Below, one piece after another: positions 27,131 to 36,527 of a stretch of DNA of 64,000 bases. This DNA comes from Psychrosphaera ytuae (GTDB lineage Bacteria > Pseudomonadota > Gammaproteobacteria > Enterobacterales > Alteromonadaceae). Numbering within the stretch: position 1 is the first letter of the stretch; every line of letters starts with the position of its first letter. Where the stretch lies: NCBI RefSeq assembly GCF_017638545.1, contig NZ_CP072110.1, forward strand, positions 1,426,001 through 1,490,000. The letters are read 5' to 3'. Under the pieces are notes generated by a model. It worked only from the letters and a program-made list of their open reading frames with translations, ran no database searches and was not told the origin of the DNA. The position numbers were made by a program, and so were the translations under genes.

Positions 27131-27208
27131 ATACTTTTTTGTGAAACTAGGTGTTATAAACTGACGGTTTGATATCATCTGTGCCCCGACATTTTTGAGA
27201 AGTGAAGT

Positions 27209-28111
27209 ATGTGGTTTAACAACGCTTTAATTTATAAATTTACCAAGCCTTTCGATCTCACCGCTGAGCAAATCGCCGAGCAACTGCAAACTCATGTGTT
27301 TCGCCCTTGCGGCAGCCAGGATCAGATGAAACAAGGTTGGGTGCCTGCAATTCCTGGTACCGAAGCATTATTACACGCGGCAAACACTTGTTACCTTATC
27401 AGCTTAAAAACTGAAGAAAAGATTTTGCCTACAACTGTTGTTAAAGAGGCCTTGGAAGAAAAGGTTCAGCTTATTCAGCACGAACGTGGTCAAAAAGTCG
27501 GTAAAAAAGAGCAACAATCTCTTAAAGAAGAAATCATCCAACAATTGTTGCCAAAAGCCTTTACCAAAAGTAGCCGCTTGTATGCTTACATAGATGTAAA
27601 AAATCAATGGATTGTTGTCAATTCAAGTAGTGCCAACAAAGCCGAAACCCTTTTAGCATTGTTGAGACAATGCCTAGGCTCTTTGCCTATTTTACCGCAC
27701 AAGCCAGAGCAAGATCTGATGCTCGCTATGACACAATGGGTAAAAGAAGATGATTTACCAGTACCCTTTATGTTTGCGAGTGACATTGAATTAAAGGCAC
27801 TGGATGAAGAAGGGGCATCTGCGAAATTAAAAAACCACGATGTCACCGAAGATGAAGTTCAGCTTCATATCAGCAACGGTAAATACGTGCACAAGCTAGG
27901 ACTCGTGTGGGACGAAAAAGCCAAATTTGTGATCAACGAGGAAGCGGCACTTAAACAAATTAAGTTTTTGGACATTGTTAAAGAACAAACGGATGATGTT
28001 CCTAACGATGATAAACTAGCGAAATTTGATGCTGACTTCGCGCTAATGACAGGTGAGTTAAATAATTTAATCAATGATTTAACATTAGTCTGGGATACAC
28101 CAAGCGAATAA
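27209..28111 (+). CDS. rdgC: recombination-associated protein RdgC
   Basis: A 300-residue nucleoid-associated protein that forms a ring on double-stranded DNA and restrains RecA activity. The N-terminus MWFNNALIYKFTKPFDL, the FRPCGSQDQMKQGWVP segment and EEKVQLIQHERGQKVGKKE are typical; E. coli RdgC has 303 residues. Start ATG behind GAGAAGTGAAGT. It stands alone, ending at a bidirectional terminator shared with the HDOD gene. Confidence 0.96.
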   Translation: MWFNNALIYKFTKPFDLTAEQIAEQLQTHVFRPCGSQDQMKQGWVPAIPGTEALLHAANTCYLISLKTEEKILPTTVVKEALEEKVQLIQHERGQKVGKKEQQSLKEEIIQQLLPKAFTKSSRLYAYIDVKNQWIVVNSSSANKAETLLALLRQCLGSLPILPHKPEQDLMLAMTQWVKEDDLPVPFMFASDIELKALDEEGASAKLKNHDVTEDEVQLHISNGKYVHKLGLVWDEKAKFVINEEAALKQIKFLDIVKEQTDDVPNDDKLAKFDADFALMTGELNNLINDLTLVWDTPSE

Positions 28112-28126
28112 ACTCTATTCTAAATA

Positions 28127-28168
28127 ATAAAAAAGCCAACGATGACATTCTCAAGCGTTGGCTTTTTT
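28127..28168. terminator. bidirectional terminator between rdgC and HDOD gene
   Basis: AAAAAAGCCAACG pairs with CGTTGGCTTTTTT around a 14-base loop, between convergent genes. Confidence 0.88.
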
Positions 28169-28188
28169 GTATCTAAAGTAAAGTGTGA

Positions 28189-29031
28189 TTAAGCAAACAC
28201 CGACTTGATGTCACTTAACGACTTATTAAATTCATCTGACTTAAAGTACTCAACGTCGTCCAATACGCCTTTGTCGATAAATGTATGATATTTATCTTCG
28301 TCACTTAAACCTTTACCAAGAACATCAGTGTAGAAAGCCCCAATACGGACAAAGTCAATGTAGCTTATCTCTTTGGTTTGGTAAGCTAGGTCGCTCCACT
28401 TCTCAGCAACTTCAATAAAGTCACCTGAAAATTCCCAAGAGCGCATTATTGCGCCGCCAAGCTTGCCAGCCATTCTCTTGATCGCCGTTTCTAAGAAACT
28501 TGGGTTGGCAAACACTTCTTCATGTCGCTCAGCCTCGGTCAATATAGGTAACACACCGATACTGTGAACCAACGCCGCCAATGTAAGCGTATCAATATTC
28601 AATGAACTGTGACGGTGCTCTTTTGACCAATGTTGCATGACTGCCATTGATGCGCACGCAACCGAGACAGTTTTTTCCCATGTTTTGTTCATATAATCAC
28701 GAACGAGTTCATTTTTAGATACAAACAACTGCTCCATCGCAATTGCAGTCGCTATGTTTTTAATTTGACGTAAACCAATACGGGTCACCGCTTGATTGAG
28801 GGACTCAACCTTAACTGAGCGCCCCATAAATGCGCTATTGGCTACTTTCACCAATCGTGCTGACAACGCCGGATCTTGTGCGATTACATCGGCCATCATA
28901 TTGAGGTTTACGTCAGGATCATCTGCCGCCTCTCTAATCTTGATGGCTATTTCAGGAAGAGTGGGGAGGACTAATGAGTCGCTTTGAATTTTTTCGACCA
29001 AAATGGTCAACAAGGCGTTTTCAGTAGACAT
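28189..29031 (-). CDS. HDOD domain-containing protein
   Basis: A 280-residue cytosolic protein almost wholly made of one HDOD domain, the catalytically dead relative of HD phosphohydrolases. Typical features are LPTLPEIAIKIREAADDPD, IAQDPALSARLVKVANSAF and VTRIGLRQIKNIATAIAM. The family acts in signalling (often linked to cyclic-di-GMP, motility or stress), but this one has no effector domain. I chose the ATG at 29031, preceded by AGAAGGACGC, rather than an ATG 27 bases upstream. Confidence 0.88.
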   Translation of the reverse strand: MSTENALLTILVEKIQSDSLVLPTLPEIAIKIREAADDPDVNLNMMADVIAQDPALSARLVKVANSAFMGRSVKVESLNQAVTRIGLRQIKNIATAIAMEQLFVSKNELVRDYMNKTWEKTVSVACASMAVMQHWSKEHRHSSLNIDTLTLAALVHSIGVLPILTEAERHEEVFANPSFLETAIKRMAGKLGGAIMRSWEFSGDFIEVAEKWSDLAYQTKEISYIDFVRIGAFYTDVLGKGLSDEDKYHTFIDKGVLDDVEYFKSDEFNKSLSDIKSVFA

Positions 29032-29165
29032 AAAGCGTCCTTCTAAATCACTAAACAATGAGAGTTTTTATAAATTGGAGTTACCTAAAGAATACTAGCT
29101 CAGTATTTTTATTTAGCCATTAAACTTGTCGGATAATTTACTATTTATTGATATGTAACAAACAT

Positions 29166-30287
29166 TTATTTCAACTTAACCGATTTGGCATCATGAGCGG
29201 TTTTAAGCATGGTTCGACTTTCCGCTAAGAAAGTTTGAGACTTATCACCAAACCACAGAGCCACCTCGTCAAATTCTTTTTTAAATGCCTCTTTATCGTC
29301 TTGAACCAAATCATCAATAGCAAACTTCAGCTCTTGGAAGAAGTCAGCACTGAGCTGCTTGATGTCTTTAGCATTGTAAATAATATCTGCATAAAGTTGT
29401 GAGTTTTGGGCAAACAAGCGCCCTGTCATTGCAAGCTCAAGTCGATAAATAGGCGAGCTTAACCTCAACAACTGCTCTAGATCAGGGTTTTGCCGTGCCA
29501 AAAAGCGACCATAAACATACGTCGTAAAGTGGCGCATCGCCTGGATCAACTCCATACTTTTATCGTGAGCTGTCGCCTGATCTACTTCCAAGATTGCGCC
29601 CCAAAGTGCTAATTGGTCAATCAACCATTGATAAGCCATCGGCTCACGGCCATGACAGACCACCACAACCTGTTTTACAAAGTTAGGTACATCTGGACCA
29701 AACATCGGGTGTAAACCTACCACAGGCCCTTGGTGAGCACTCAACATCGCATTTAACGGCTCACCTTTTAGTGATGTTAAATCGGCAAGAACACAGTCCT
29801 CAGGCAACTTAGGCAACTGATGAATGACGTCTTCGGTGACTTGGATCGGTACTGCAACAATAACCAAATTCGCTTGTTGCCAGACTTCTTCGGCAACAGG
29901 CCAATCTTCTTTTTCTATTACGCGAGTCTGATAACCAGAACGCTCAAACATATCGACAAAACGTCGGCCTAACGCGCCTCGTCCACCAATGACAATGACA
30001 TTGGCGCCAGGGTTTAAGCAGCGGTATGAATTATGCTGACTTTGATACGATTCGCGCATGATTCGGCGTAGTACATCTTCAATCAAATCAGGATTAACCG
30101 ACAATGACTCTGCCATCGCTCGTCGCTTGCCAATAAGTATTGCCTCACGCTCGGGATCATAAATCGCCTTGCCCACCTGTTTTTTATACTCGCCGACCTT
30201 CGCGGTTACCGCTTGTCGTTTGGCAAGTAGTTCAACAAGTTGAGAGTCTATCTCGTCGATTTCGAGGCGTAATTTATCTAAAGCCAC
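29166..30287 (-). CDS. tyrA: bifunctional chorismate mutase / prephenate dehydrogenase TyrA
   Basis: A 373-residue T-protein of tyrosine synthesis: residues 1-90 are an AroQ chorismate mutase (LRLEIDEIDSQLVELLAKRQ), and from about 98 comes an NAD-dependent prephenate dehydrogenase with VIVIGGRGALGRRFVDMF and VGLHPMFGPD. E. coli TyrA has the same length and layout. GTG start behind AGGGAACACT. The partner aroF or pheA is not adjacent. A tyrosine-degradation operon is encoded 29 kb away in the same window. Confidence 0.96.
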   Translation of the reverse strand: MALDKLRLEIDEIDSQLVELLAKRQAVTAKVGEYKKQVGKAIYDPEREAILIGKRRAMAESLSVNPDLIEDVLRRIMRESYQSQHNSYRCLNPGANVIVIGGRGALGRRFVDMFERSGYQTRVIEKEDWPVAEEVWQQANLVIVAVPIQVTEDVIHQLPKLPEDCVLADLTSLKGEPLNAMLSAHQGPVVGLHPMFGPDVPNFVKQVVVVCHGREPMAYQWLIDQLALWGAILEVDQATAHDKSMELIQAMRHFTTYVYGRFLARQNPDLEQLLRLSSPIYRLELAMTGRLFAQNSQLYADIIYNAKDIKQLSADFFQELKFAIDDLVQDDKEAFKKEFDEVALWFGDKSQTFLAESRTMLKTAHDAKSVKLK

Positions 30288-30446
30288 AGTGTTCCCTATT
30301 ACGATAATATGGTGAGGTTTATTGAAAATGTATGATGACCTTGAAATTACGATTTCATAAGCGATAAAGCAAGGGCTGAGGGGCCTAGAAGTGAAAAATA
30401 GCGGGGACTGGCGATTTTATCGTCCAAAATCATACTCTTTCGGATA

Positions 30447-30479
30447 CAAAAAAGGAGCACAGTGTGCTCCTCTTTTTTC
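30447..30479 (-). terminator. terminator of the rpsP-rimM-trmD-rplS operon
   Basis: Read leftward, GAGGAGCAC/GTGCTCC with an ACT loop is followed by TTTTTT, 33 bases past the rplS stop. The opposite strand also carries a T run. Confidence 0.88.
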
Positions 30480-30510
30480 ATCGAAGTTAACAAGAATACC
30501 TTGCGGTATA

Positions 30511-30879
30511 TTACTTCTTGATAGATAACTTCTCTTTGATACGTGCTGACTTACCAGAACGCTCACGCATGTAGTATAGTTTAGCGCGACGTACGTCACC
30601 ACGACGTTTAACTTCGATGCTATCGATAATCGGGCTGTGCGTTTGGAATGTACGCTCGATACCTTCACCGTTAGAGATCTTACGAACTGTGAAAGAAGAG
30701 TGTAGGCCACGGTTTTTCTTCGCTAATACGAAACCTTCAAACGCCTGAAGACGCTCTTTGTTGCCTTCTTTTACGCGTACTTTTACAACTACTGTGTCAC
30801 CTGGCATAAATGCAGGTACATCAGACTTCATTTGCTCTTCTTCAAGAGCTTTAATGATGTTTTGACTAACTTTGCTCAT
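30511..30879 (-). CDS. rplS: 50S ribosomal protein L19
   Basis: A 122-residue ribosomal protein at the interface of the two subunits. PGDTVVVKVRVKEGNKER, LQAFEGFVLAKKNRGLHSSF and the basic SPIIDSIEVKRRGDVRRAKL region match the family, with a C-terminal tail several residues longer than E. coli (115). Last gene of the four-gene operon, 33 bases after trmD. Confidence 0.98.
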   Translation of the reverse strand: MSKVSQNIIKALEEEQMKSDVPAFMPGDTVVVKVRVKEGNKERLQAFEGFVLAKKNRGLHSSFTVRKISNGEGIERTFQTHSPIIDSIEVKRRGDVRRAKLYYMRERSGKSARIKEKLSIKK

Positions 30880-30912
30880 TATATTCTCACTTTTCTAGAT
30901 TACACTGCATAT

Positions 30913-31677
30913 CTAAACATTGTCGGTATTGTCGTGTTCCTGTTGGAACTCGCTCAACAATCGATTCTGTTCGTCAGTCAGAGCTAGATTGTTAATTAAA
31001 TCAGGTCTTCGCAACCAGGTTCTGCCTAGTGACTGCTTTAAGCGCCACTGTCGGATTTTTTCGTGATTACCGCTAAGTAACACGTCTGGCACCCGTTGGC
31101 CTGCCAGTACTTCAGGTCTAGTGTAATGGGGACAATCAAGTAAACCGTCTGCAAATGAATCTTGTTCGGCTGACAACTTATGGCCTAGCACACCAGGAAT
31201 CATTCGCGACACTGCATCTATCAGTGTCATGGCCGGTAACTCACCGCCACTTAGAACAAAATCTCCAATCGACCATTCTTCATCGACTTCCGATTGAATC
31301 ACCCGTTCGTCTATCCCTTCATAACGACCCGCGACCAGCACTAACTTTTTGTTTTGTGCTAGTTGTTTAACGCCTTGCTGATCCAACTTGCGACCTTGCG
31401 GAGACAAATAAATCACCTTCGCACCTTCGCCAGCGGCTTGTTTGGCTGCGTGTATCGCATCCGTCAGCGGCTGCACCATCATTAACATTCCTGGACCTCC
31501 ACCGTAAGGGCGGTCATCCACTGTACTATGTTTGTCATGGGCAAAATCACGAGGATTCCACGCATTAAACTCTATAGTACCGTTTTTAATGGCTCTGCTG
31601 ATTACACCTTGCTGGGTAATCGCGTCAAACATTTCCGGAAAGAGAGAAATAACCCCTAACCACAACTGACAACTCAT
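30913..31677 (-). CDS. trmD: tRNA (guanine(37)-N1)-methyltransferase TrmD
   Basis: A 254-residue SPOUT-class enzyme that forms m1G37 in tRNA and prevents frameshifting. The trefoil-knot motifs are present: LVAGRYEGIDERVI, WSIGDFVLSGGELPAM and DCPHYTRPEVL, with YGGGPGMLMMVQPL early on. It starts two bases after the rimM stop, so it is tightly coupled in the operon. Confidence 0.98.
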   Translation of the reverse strand: MSCQLWLGVISLFPEMFDAITQQGVISRAIKNGTIEFNAWNPRDFAHDKHSTVDDRPYGGGPGMLMMVQPLTDAIHAAKQAAGEGAKVIYLSPQGRKLDQQGVKQLAQNKKLVLVAGRYEGIDERVIQSEVDEEWSIGDFVLSGGELPAMTLIDAVSRMIPGVLGHKLSAEQDSFADGLLDCPHYTRPEVLAGQRVPDVLLSGNHEKIRQWRLKQSLGRTWLRRPDLINNLALTDEQNRLLSEFQQEHDNTDNV

Positions 31678-31679
31678 TG

Positions 31680-32219
31680 TCAGAATCCCGGATCCCAGTC
31701 CACCGTTATGGTGTTTTCTTCCTTACTGACTGAAAGAATTACATCGTCCTGAATATACGGTATTAGTCGTTCTGTTTGACCGAATGCGTCTTTCGCGTTT
31801 GCATCGACAACCAGTACGTCATTTGAACCCGTTTCCATAAGGCCAGATACTTTACCTAAGTCGTAACCTTTATCAGTTACTACCTGCATGCCCTTAAGGT
31901 CACGCCAGTAGAACTCATCGTCTGCCAATTCAGGCAGTTGGTCAGCGCGAACTGAAATTTCTGCGTGAAGCCAAGCTTCTGCATCGTTTCGAGTATCTAC
32001 ACCTTCGAACTTAGCGATAAGGCCTTTGTTGTGTCGGCGCCAATCGGTCACCTTCACTTGATGTTGCTGTCCGTTATTGGTTACAAACCACGGACTATAT
32101 TCGAAGATTCCTTCCGGAACTTCGGTAAAGGCGTTAACTTTGAACCAGCCTTTAATGCCGTAACTGGCACCAATTTTACCGACTAGAATTAACTCGTCTG
32201 AATTATTTAACTGACTCAT
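31680..32219 (-). CDS. rimM: ribosome maturation factor RimM
   Basis: A 179-residue 30S assembly factor that binds S19 and helps mature the 16S rRNA 3-prime domain. N-terminal RimM barrel (LVGKIGASYGIKGWFKVNAF) and C-terminal PRC barrel (EFYWRDLKGMQVVTDKG, then RLIPYIQDDVILSV) are seen. Position between rpsP and trmD is the conserved one. Confidence 0.97.
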   Translation of the reverse strand: MSQLNNSDELILVGKIGASYGIKGWFKVNAFTEVPEGIFEYSPWFVTNNGQQHQVKVTDWRRHNKGLIAKFEGVDTRNDAEAWLHAEISVRADQLPELADDEFYWRDLKGMQVVTDKGYDLGKVSGLMETGSNDVLVVDANAKDAFGQTERLIPYIQDDVILSVSKEENTITVDWDPGF

Positions 32220-32246
32220 TTATAAACCTTTACTTATGTTGCTACA

Positions 32247-32492
32247 TTAAGCCGCTTTCGCGTCTTTAATGATCTTTGCAACGCGGTCAGAAACCTGTGC
32301 ACCAACACCAACCCAGTGCTCAACACGATCTAGGTCGATACGGATCTTTTCTTCTTGACCAGCTGCAATCGGGTTGAAGAAGCCAACTTTCTCAATGAAA
32401 CGACCGTCACGTGAACGGCGGCTATCTGCAACTACGATTGAGTAGAATGGACGTTTTTTCGCGCCACCACGAGCTAAACGAATAGTTACCAT
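32247..32492 (-). CDS. rpsP: 30S ribosomal protein S16
   Basis: An 81-residue ribosomal protein with the canonical VTIRLARGGAKKRPFYSIVV start and FIEKVGFFNPIA segment. First gene of its operon, with TTGAGGAAATT as ribosome site. A promoter and structured leader lie upstream. Confidence 0.98.
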   Translation of the reverse strand: MVTIRLARGGAKKRPFYSIVVADSRRSRDGRFIEKVGFFNPIAAGQEEKIRIDLDRVEHWVGVGAQVSDRVAKIIKDAKAA

Positions 32493-32560
32493 AATTTCCT
32501 CAATTATTACTAATGGTTAAGGTGAATATTCACCACCCTTTTTAGACACCCTAAAAAAGG
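32493..32560 (-). promoter_or_regulatory. structured 5-prime leader of rpsP
   Basis: The inferred transcript leader contains an inverted repeat (CCTTTTTTAG with CTAAAAAGG, about 32537-32561) and a perfect 14-bp palindrome GGTGAATATTCACC at 32521-32534, shortly before the ribosome site. Ribosomal-protein operons are often autoregulated through such leaders, but I know no described counterpart for this one. Confidence 0.4.
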
Positions 32561-32567
32561 TCGCGCA

Positions 32568-32595
32568 ATTGTACGGATCTGGTGAAAAATTTCAA
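32568..32595 (-). promoter_or_regulatory. sigma-70 promoter of the rpsP operon
   Basis: Read leftward: TTGAAA (32595-32590), a 16-base spacer, TACAAT (32573-32568). Both boxes are near consensus, with initiation expected around 32560, and a GC-rich start (GCGCGACC) of the kind seen at growth-rate-controlled promoters. Confidence 0.7.
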
Positions 32596-32677
32596 GTTGA
32601 ATTTATATCCAGGCTATAAACTCTACAAATATTTTAGCCATCAAACCCAAAAATAAACATTGCGCCTGCCTATAATG

Positions 32678-32706
32678 AAAAAAGGCCGCCGAATGGCGAC
32701 CTTTTT
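32678..32706 (-). terminator. terminator of ffh
   Basis: Read leftward, AAAAAGGTCGCC/GGCGGCCTTTTTT with an ATTC loop and one mismatch, 29 bases after the ffh stop. Confidence 0.85.
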
Positions 32707-32734
32707 GGCTTATATATATTTTCAAACAAAAGCG

Positions 32735-34111
32735 TTATTTGAGTCTTGGAAATCCGCCAGGCATTTTCGGCATTCCACCACCGCCTAAACCACGCATCAT
32801 CTTCATAAGGCCGCCGCCTTTCATTTTCTTCATCATCTTTTGCATCTGAGTAAACTGTTTTAACAGGCGGTTAACGTCCTGAACTTGCGTACCACTACCT
32901 GCTGCAATACGACGTTTGCGTGAACCTTTTAACAAGTCAGGATGAGCGCGTTCTTTTGGTGTCATCGAGTTGATGATGGCTTCCATTTGAATGAACTGCT
33001 TGTCATTAACCTGACCTTTTACCGAATCAGGAATTTTGCCCATACCCGGCATTTTGTCCATCAAACTCGCCATACCGCCCATGCTGCGCATTTGAGTTAG
33101 TTGATCACGGAAATCTTCAAGGTCAAAACCTTTACCCTTCATGACCTTTTTAGCGACTTTTTCTGCTTTTTCCTTGTCTATCTTTGATTCGATTTGTTCA
33201 ACAAGAGATAAAACATCACCCATGCCTAAAATTCGGCTGGCAATTCGCTCAGGATGGAACGGGTCTAAAGCATCGGTCTTTTCACCCATACCAATAAATT
33301 TGATTGGCTTACCGGTAATGTGACGAATTGACAATGCGGCACCACCACGAGCATCACCGTCGGCTTTGGTCAGGATCACACCTGTAAGTGGCAATGCTTC
33401 GTTAAAGGCTTTTGCCGTATTCGCGGCATCTTGACCTGTCATTGCATCAACAACAAATAGTGTTTCAACTGGATTAATCGCCGCGTGTAACTCTTTGATC
33501 TCGTCCATCATAGCTTCGTCGATAGCCAAACGACCTGCCGTATCGACTAAAAGAACGTCAAAGAATTTCTTTTTCGCATGTTCGATTGCACCGTTAACGA
33601 TATCAATCGGCTTTTGTTCTACGGTACTTGGGAAAAACTCAACATCAACTTCTGATGCTAAGGTTTCCAACTGCTTAATAGCGGCAGGACGATAAACGTC
33701 CGCACTGACAACTAAAACCGATTTCTTCTTTTTCTCTTTTAAAAACTTAGCAAGCTTACCAACAGACGTCGTTTTACCCGCACCTTGCAAACCCGCCATC
33801 ATAACAACTGCAGGTGGTTGTGCAGCGAGATTTAAGTCTTCGTTCTTTTCGCCCATGGCTTTTTCAAGCTCAGACTGGACGATTTTTACAAACACTTGAC
33901 CTGGCGTTAGGCTTTTACCAACTTCTTCACCAACGGCACGCTCTTTTACTGCCTTTACAAATTCACGAACGACAGGCAACGCAACGTCGGCTTCTAATAA
34001 CGCCATACGTACTTCACGCAGGGTATCTTTGATATTGTCTTCTGTTAGGCGGCCACGACCACTGATTTTTTTCAGTGATTCGGATAAACGATCGGATAAA
34101 TTGCTAAACAT
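32735..34111 (-). CDS. ffh: signal recognition particle GTPase Ffh
   Basis: A 458-residue protein of the signal recognition particle, targeting inner-membrane proteins to FtsY/SecYEG. N domain (to about 90), G domain with GLQGAGKTTSVGKLA, LLVDTAGRLAID and LTKADGDARGGAAL, then the methionine-rich M domain ending in a Gly/Met tail (MKKMKGGGLMKMMRGLGGGG). E. coli Ffh is 453 residues. It is divergent from the ypjD-corB pair, a conserved neighbourhood. Confidence 0.98.
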   Translation of the reverse strand: MFSNLSDRLSESLKKISGRGRLTEDNIKDTLREVRMALLEADVALPVVREFVKAVKERAVGEEVGKSLTPGQVFVKIVQSELEKAMGEKNEDLNLAAQPPAVVMMAGLQGAGKTTSVGKLAKFLKEKKKKSVLVVSADVYRPAAIKQLETLASEVDVEFFPSTVEQKPIDIVNGAIEHAKKKFFDVLLVDTAGRLAIDEAMMDEIKELHAAINPVETLFVVDAMTGQDAANTAKAFNEALPLTGVILTKADGDARGGAALSIRHITGKPIKFIGMGEKTDALDPFHPERIASRILGMGDVLSLVEQIESKIDKEKAEKVAKKVMKGKGFDLEDFRDQLTQMRSMGGMASLMDKMPGMGKIPDSVKGQVNDKQFIQMEAIINSMTPKERAHPDLLKGSRKRRIAAGSGTQVQDVNRLLKQFTQMQKMMKKMKGGGLMKMMRGLGGGGMPKMPGGFPRLK

Positions 34112-34290
34112 GAACTATCACTGCTCTTGGTTTTAAAAATTAGAATACTGTTGGCGATTATATACAGGTGCGGCATTAAAATATAGCTAGACTCATGCTT
34201 TTGTCTTACTGATAGCTAGTCTATTACTGGGAATCGTGTTATTTTTCATGCTCACGTTAATGATAATGTTTCTTATTTAAGGAAAAACTG

Positions 34291-35100
34291 GTGAGCGTCA
34301 TCTTTATCGGCCTAATAATTTGTTTTATCGGCTTTTTGAGTAGCTCTGTACTCTGCGCAAAATCAATTTACAGCAAAGCCCAAAACAACATAAAAATCAT
34401 ATTATTATGTGCTGTCCTTGCCACTGCCCTCGAGTTAATTCTCGCGCGTCAAGCCTTGTACCTCAATGGCCAAGTCCACTTATCGTTAGCGTCTATGTCT
34501 TTATTGGTCAGTAGCTTGATTAATGCTGTTATTATTTGGCGTTCGATCAAACAATTCAACCCCATGATGATTTTGGTCACCACGGGTTTTGGCGCCTTAT
34601 TGAGTTTATTATTGTTGTTAACTCCAGAGCAGTCAGCTTTATATACAAGCGGTTTAAAAAGCTCTTCTATCCCCATGGTCGTACATATAGTGTTATCAGT
34701 CGCGGCTTATTGTGTGTTAGTTATTGCTTCTTTATATGCTCTGCAATTCCACTACATCGACTCTAAATTAAAAGCAAAAACCTTATCGCTGAATAGTTAT
34801 TTACCGCCACTTAGCGTGGTCGAAAACCAACACTTTAAATTAATGTCTTTAGGTGTTGCTTTGCTCACAACAGCCCTTATTACAGGCTTTGCATTTTTGG
34901 ATAGCATGTGGTCAGAAAACTATGCCCACAAAACAGTGCTCTCTCTCATCGCATGGGTAATTTTTGCGTCATTAACGGTTGGTCACAAAATATATGGCTG
35001 GCGTGGACATAAAAGTGCCGTCGCGACTATCATAGGTGCTATCATTCTATCTTTAGGTTACTTTGGTAGCCGCTTCGTCAGAGAAATTTTGTTAAGTTAG
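34291..35100 (+). CDS. cytochrome c assembly-family inner-membrane protein (YpjD-like)
   Basis: A 269-residue membrane protein with about eight hydrophobic helices and the haem-handling-family features of CcsA/CcmC relatives: VVHIVLSVAAYCVLVIASLY, then ALITGFAFLDSMW and HKTVLSLIAWVIF with conserved histidines. It occupies the place of E. coli ypjD between ffh and corB. GTG start behind AAGGAAAAACTG. In bacteria having this gene it is not required for standard cytochrome c maturation; a link to the adjacent CorB-type protein is inferred from conserved pairing. Confidence 0.88.
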   Translation: MSVIFIGLIICFIGFLSSSVLCAKSIYSKAQNNIKIILLCAVLATALELILARQALYLNGQVHLSLASMSLLVSSLINAVIIWRSIKQFNPMMILVTTGFGALLSLLLLLTPEQSALYTSGLKSSSIPMVVHIVLSVAAYCVLVIASLYALQFHYIDSKLKAKTLSLNSYLPPLSVVENQHFKLMSLGVALLTTALITGFAFLDSMWSENYAHKTVLSLIAWVIFASLTVGHKIYGWRGHKSAVATIIGAIILSLGYFGSRFVREILLS

Positions 35101-35170
35101 GGCTTTTTCTTGACGTTAGCTTAAAAGATAATAATTATAGATTTCTAAAAGTTACATAGGAACCAATTAC

Positions 35171-36436
35171 TTGGACGATATATCAACGGGTTCGCTGTTT
35201 ATTGCGTTAGCCGTGCTTATTCTTATTTCTGCTTATTTTTCTAGTTCTGAAACTGGCCTGATGGCCATAAATAAGTACCGTCTCAAACACCTCGAAAACG
35301 AAGGCCACAAAGGGGCATTAAGAGTTTCTAAATTGATGGCTCGACCTGATCAATTGATTGGTCTGATCCTAATCGGAAACAACTTAGTGAACGTAGGCGC
35401 ATCGTTTTTGGCAGCCGAAATCGGTCGTCGATTGTATGGCGATGTCGGTTTGGCAGCAGCCGCAGTTGTGCTTACCTTTGTGATCTTGATTTTTGCAGAA
35501 GTAACGCCGAAAACCCTTGCTGCTCTGCATCCAGAAAAGGTCGCATATCCAAGCTCGTTCGTACTGAACCTGTTGATGAAACTACTGTATCCATTTGTGA
35601 TCCTCATCAACTTTATTACCAATGGTATCTTAGTCATGTTAAAAGTCAGTGCTAAGGACCGCGAAGAGCACAGCTTGAGTAGTGAAGAGCTCAGGACCGT
35701 TGTAAACGAATCCAGTGGCCTACTTCAAGACAAACAACAAAACATGTTGGTGAACTTATTAGATATCGAAAACATTAAAGTTGAAGATATCATGGTACCT
35801 AGAAACGAAATTTTTGCTCTAGATATCAACAGTGAATGGAAAGACATTCAACGTGCATTGGCCAACGCGCAACACACTCGTTTATTGTTATACAGAGACA
35901 ACATTGATGATGCTGTCGGCTTTATCCACGTTCGTGATGCATTGCGTTTATTGGCGAAAGATGAATTTAGCAAAAGTCAGCTTTTACGTGCCGTTCGAGA
36001 GATTTACTTTACGCCTGAAGGCACCTCGATCTTTATTCTGATGCAAAAGCTTCAGCAAAATAAAGAGCGTATCGGCCTAGTTGTCGACGAGTATGGTGAT
36101 ATCCAAGGCTTGTTCACATTAGAAGATATTCTTGAAGAAATCGTGGGTGACTTCACAACGGGTATGGCTGTGTATACGAGTGACGACGTAGAAGAACTCA
36201 AAGACGGTTCATTTGTAATTGAAGGTGGCGCTAACATTCGCGAAATCAACAAAGAAATGAACTGGGAACTGCCTACTGACGGCCCTAAAACTCTAAACGG
36301 TCTTGTTCTTGAATATATGGAAGACATTCCAGAAGAGAACATCATGATAGAAATCGACGACTACATGGTCGAAATCATTGATGTAACAGACAATAAAGTG
36401 GCAAAAGTCAGGGTTATCCCGCCTCAAGACGACTAA
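35171..36436 (+). CDS. CNNM/HlyC-CorC family transporter (CorB-like)
   Basis: A 421-residue protein: an N-terminal DUF21/CNNM membrane domain (YFSSSETGLMAINKYRLKHL, LILIGNNLVNVGASFLAAE), a CBS pair (about 190-320, with IMVPRNEIFALDIN and RIGLVVDEYGDIQGLFTLED) and a C-terminal CorC_HlyC domain (FVIEGGANIREINKEMNWE). The family takes part in Mg2+/Co2+ export or homeostasis. The start is TTG, supported by AGGAACCAATTAC and by the conserved N-terminus. 70 bases after ypjD; together with mgtE it gives the window two Mg2+-related systems. Confidence 0.9.
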   Translation: MDDISTGSLFIALAVLILISAYFSSSETGLMAINKYRLKHLENEGHKGALRVSKLMARPDQLIGLILIGNNLVNVGASFLAAEIGRRLYGDVGLAAAAVVLTFVILIFAEVTPKTLAALHPEKVAYPSSFVLNLLMKLLYPFVILINFITNGILVMLKVSAKDREEHSLSSEELRTVVNESSGLLQDKQQNMLVNLLDIENIKVEDIMVPRNEIFALDINSEWKDIQRALANAQHTRLLLYRDNIDDAVGFIHVRDALRLLAKDEFSKSQLLRAVREIYFTPEGTSIFILMQKLQQNKERIGLVVDEYGDIQGLFTLEDILEEIVGDFTTGMAVYTSDDVEELKDGSFVIEGGANIREINKEMNWELPTDGPKTLNGLVLEYMEDIPEENIMIEIDDYMVEIIDVTDNKVAKVRVIPPQDD

Positions 36437-36457
36437 TCCCGTCTATATTGAATTCAA

Positions 36458-36509
36458 TAAAAAAGCAGTGCCCAAACGTTTTGATTGCGTTTATTGCACT
36501 GCTTTTTTT
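36458..36509. terminator. bidirectional terminator between corB-like gene and ilv operon
   Basis: AAAAAAGCAGTGC pairs with GCACTGCTTTTTTT across a long loop of about 25 bases, with a T run on each side, between convergent genes. Confidence 0.82.
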
Positions 36510-36527
36510 ATCTTTATCAATCGTTAG

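Noticed and set aside
30347..30433. A 28-codon leftward frame upstream of tyrA containing one Tyr-Phe pair, considered as a tyrosine leader peptide
   Set aside because: Only one Tyr and one Phe codon, a ribosome site too close to the ATG, and no terminator hairpin between it and tyrA.
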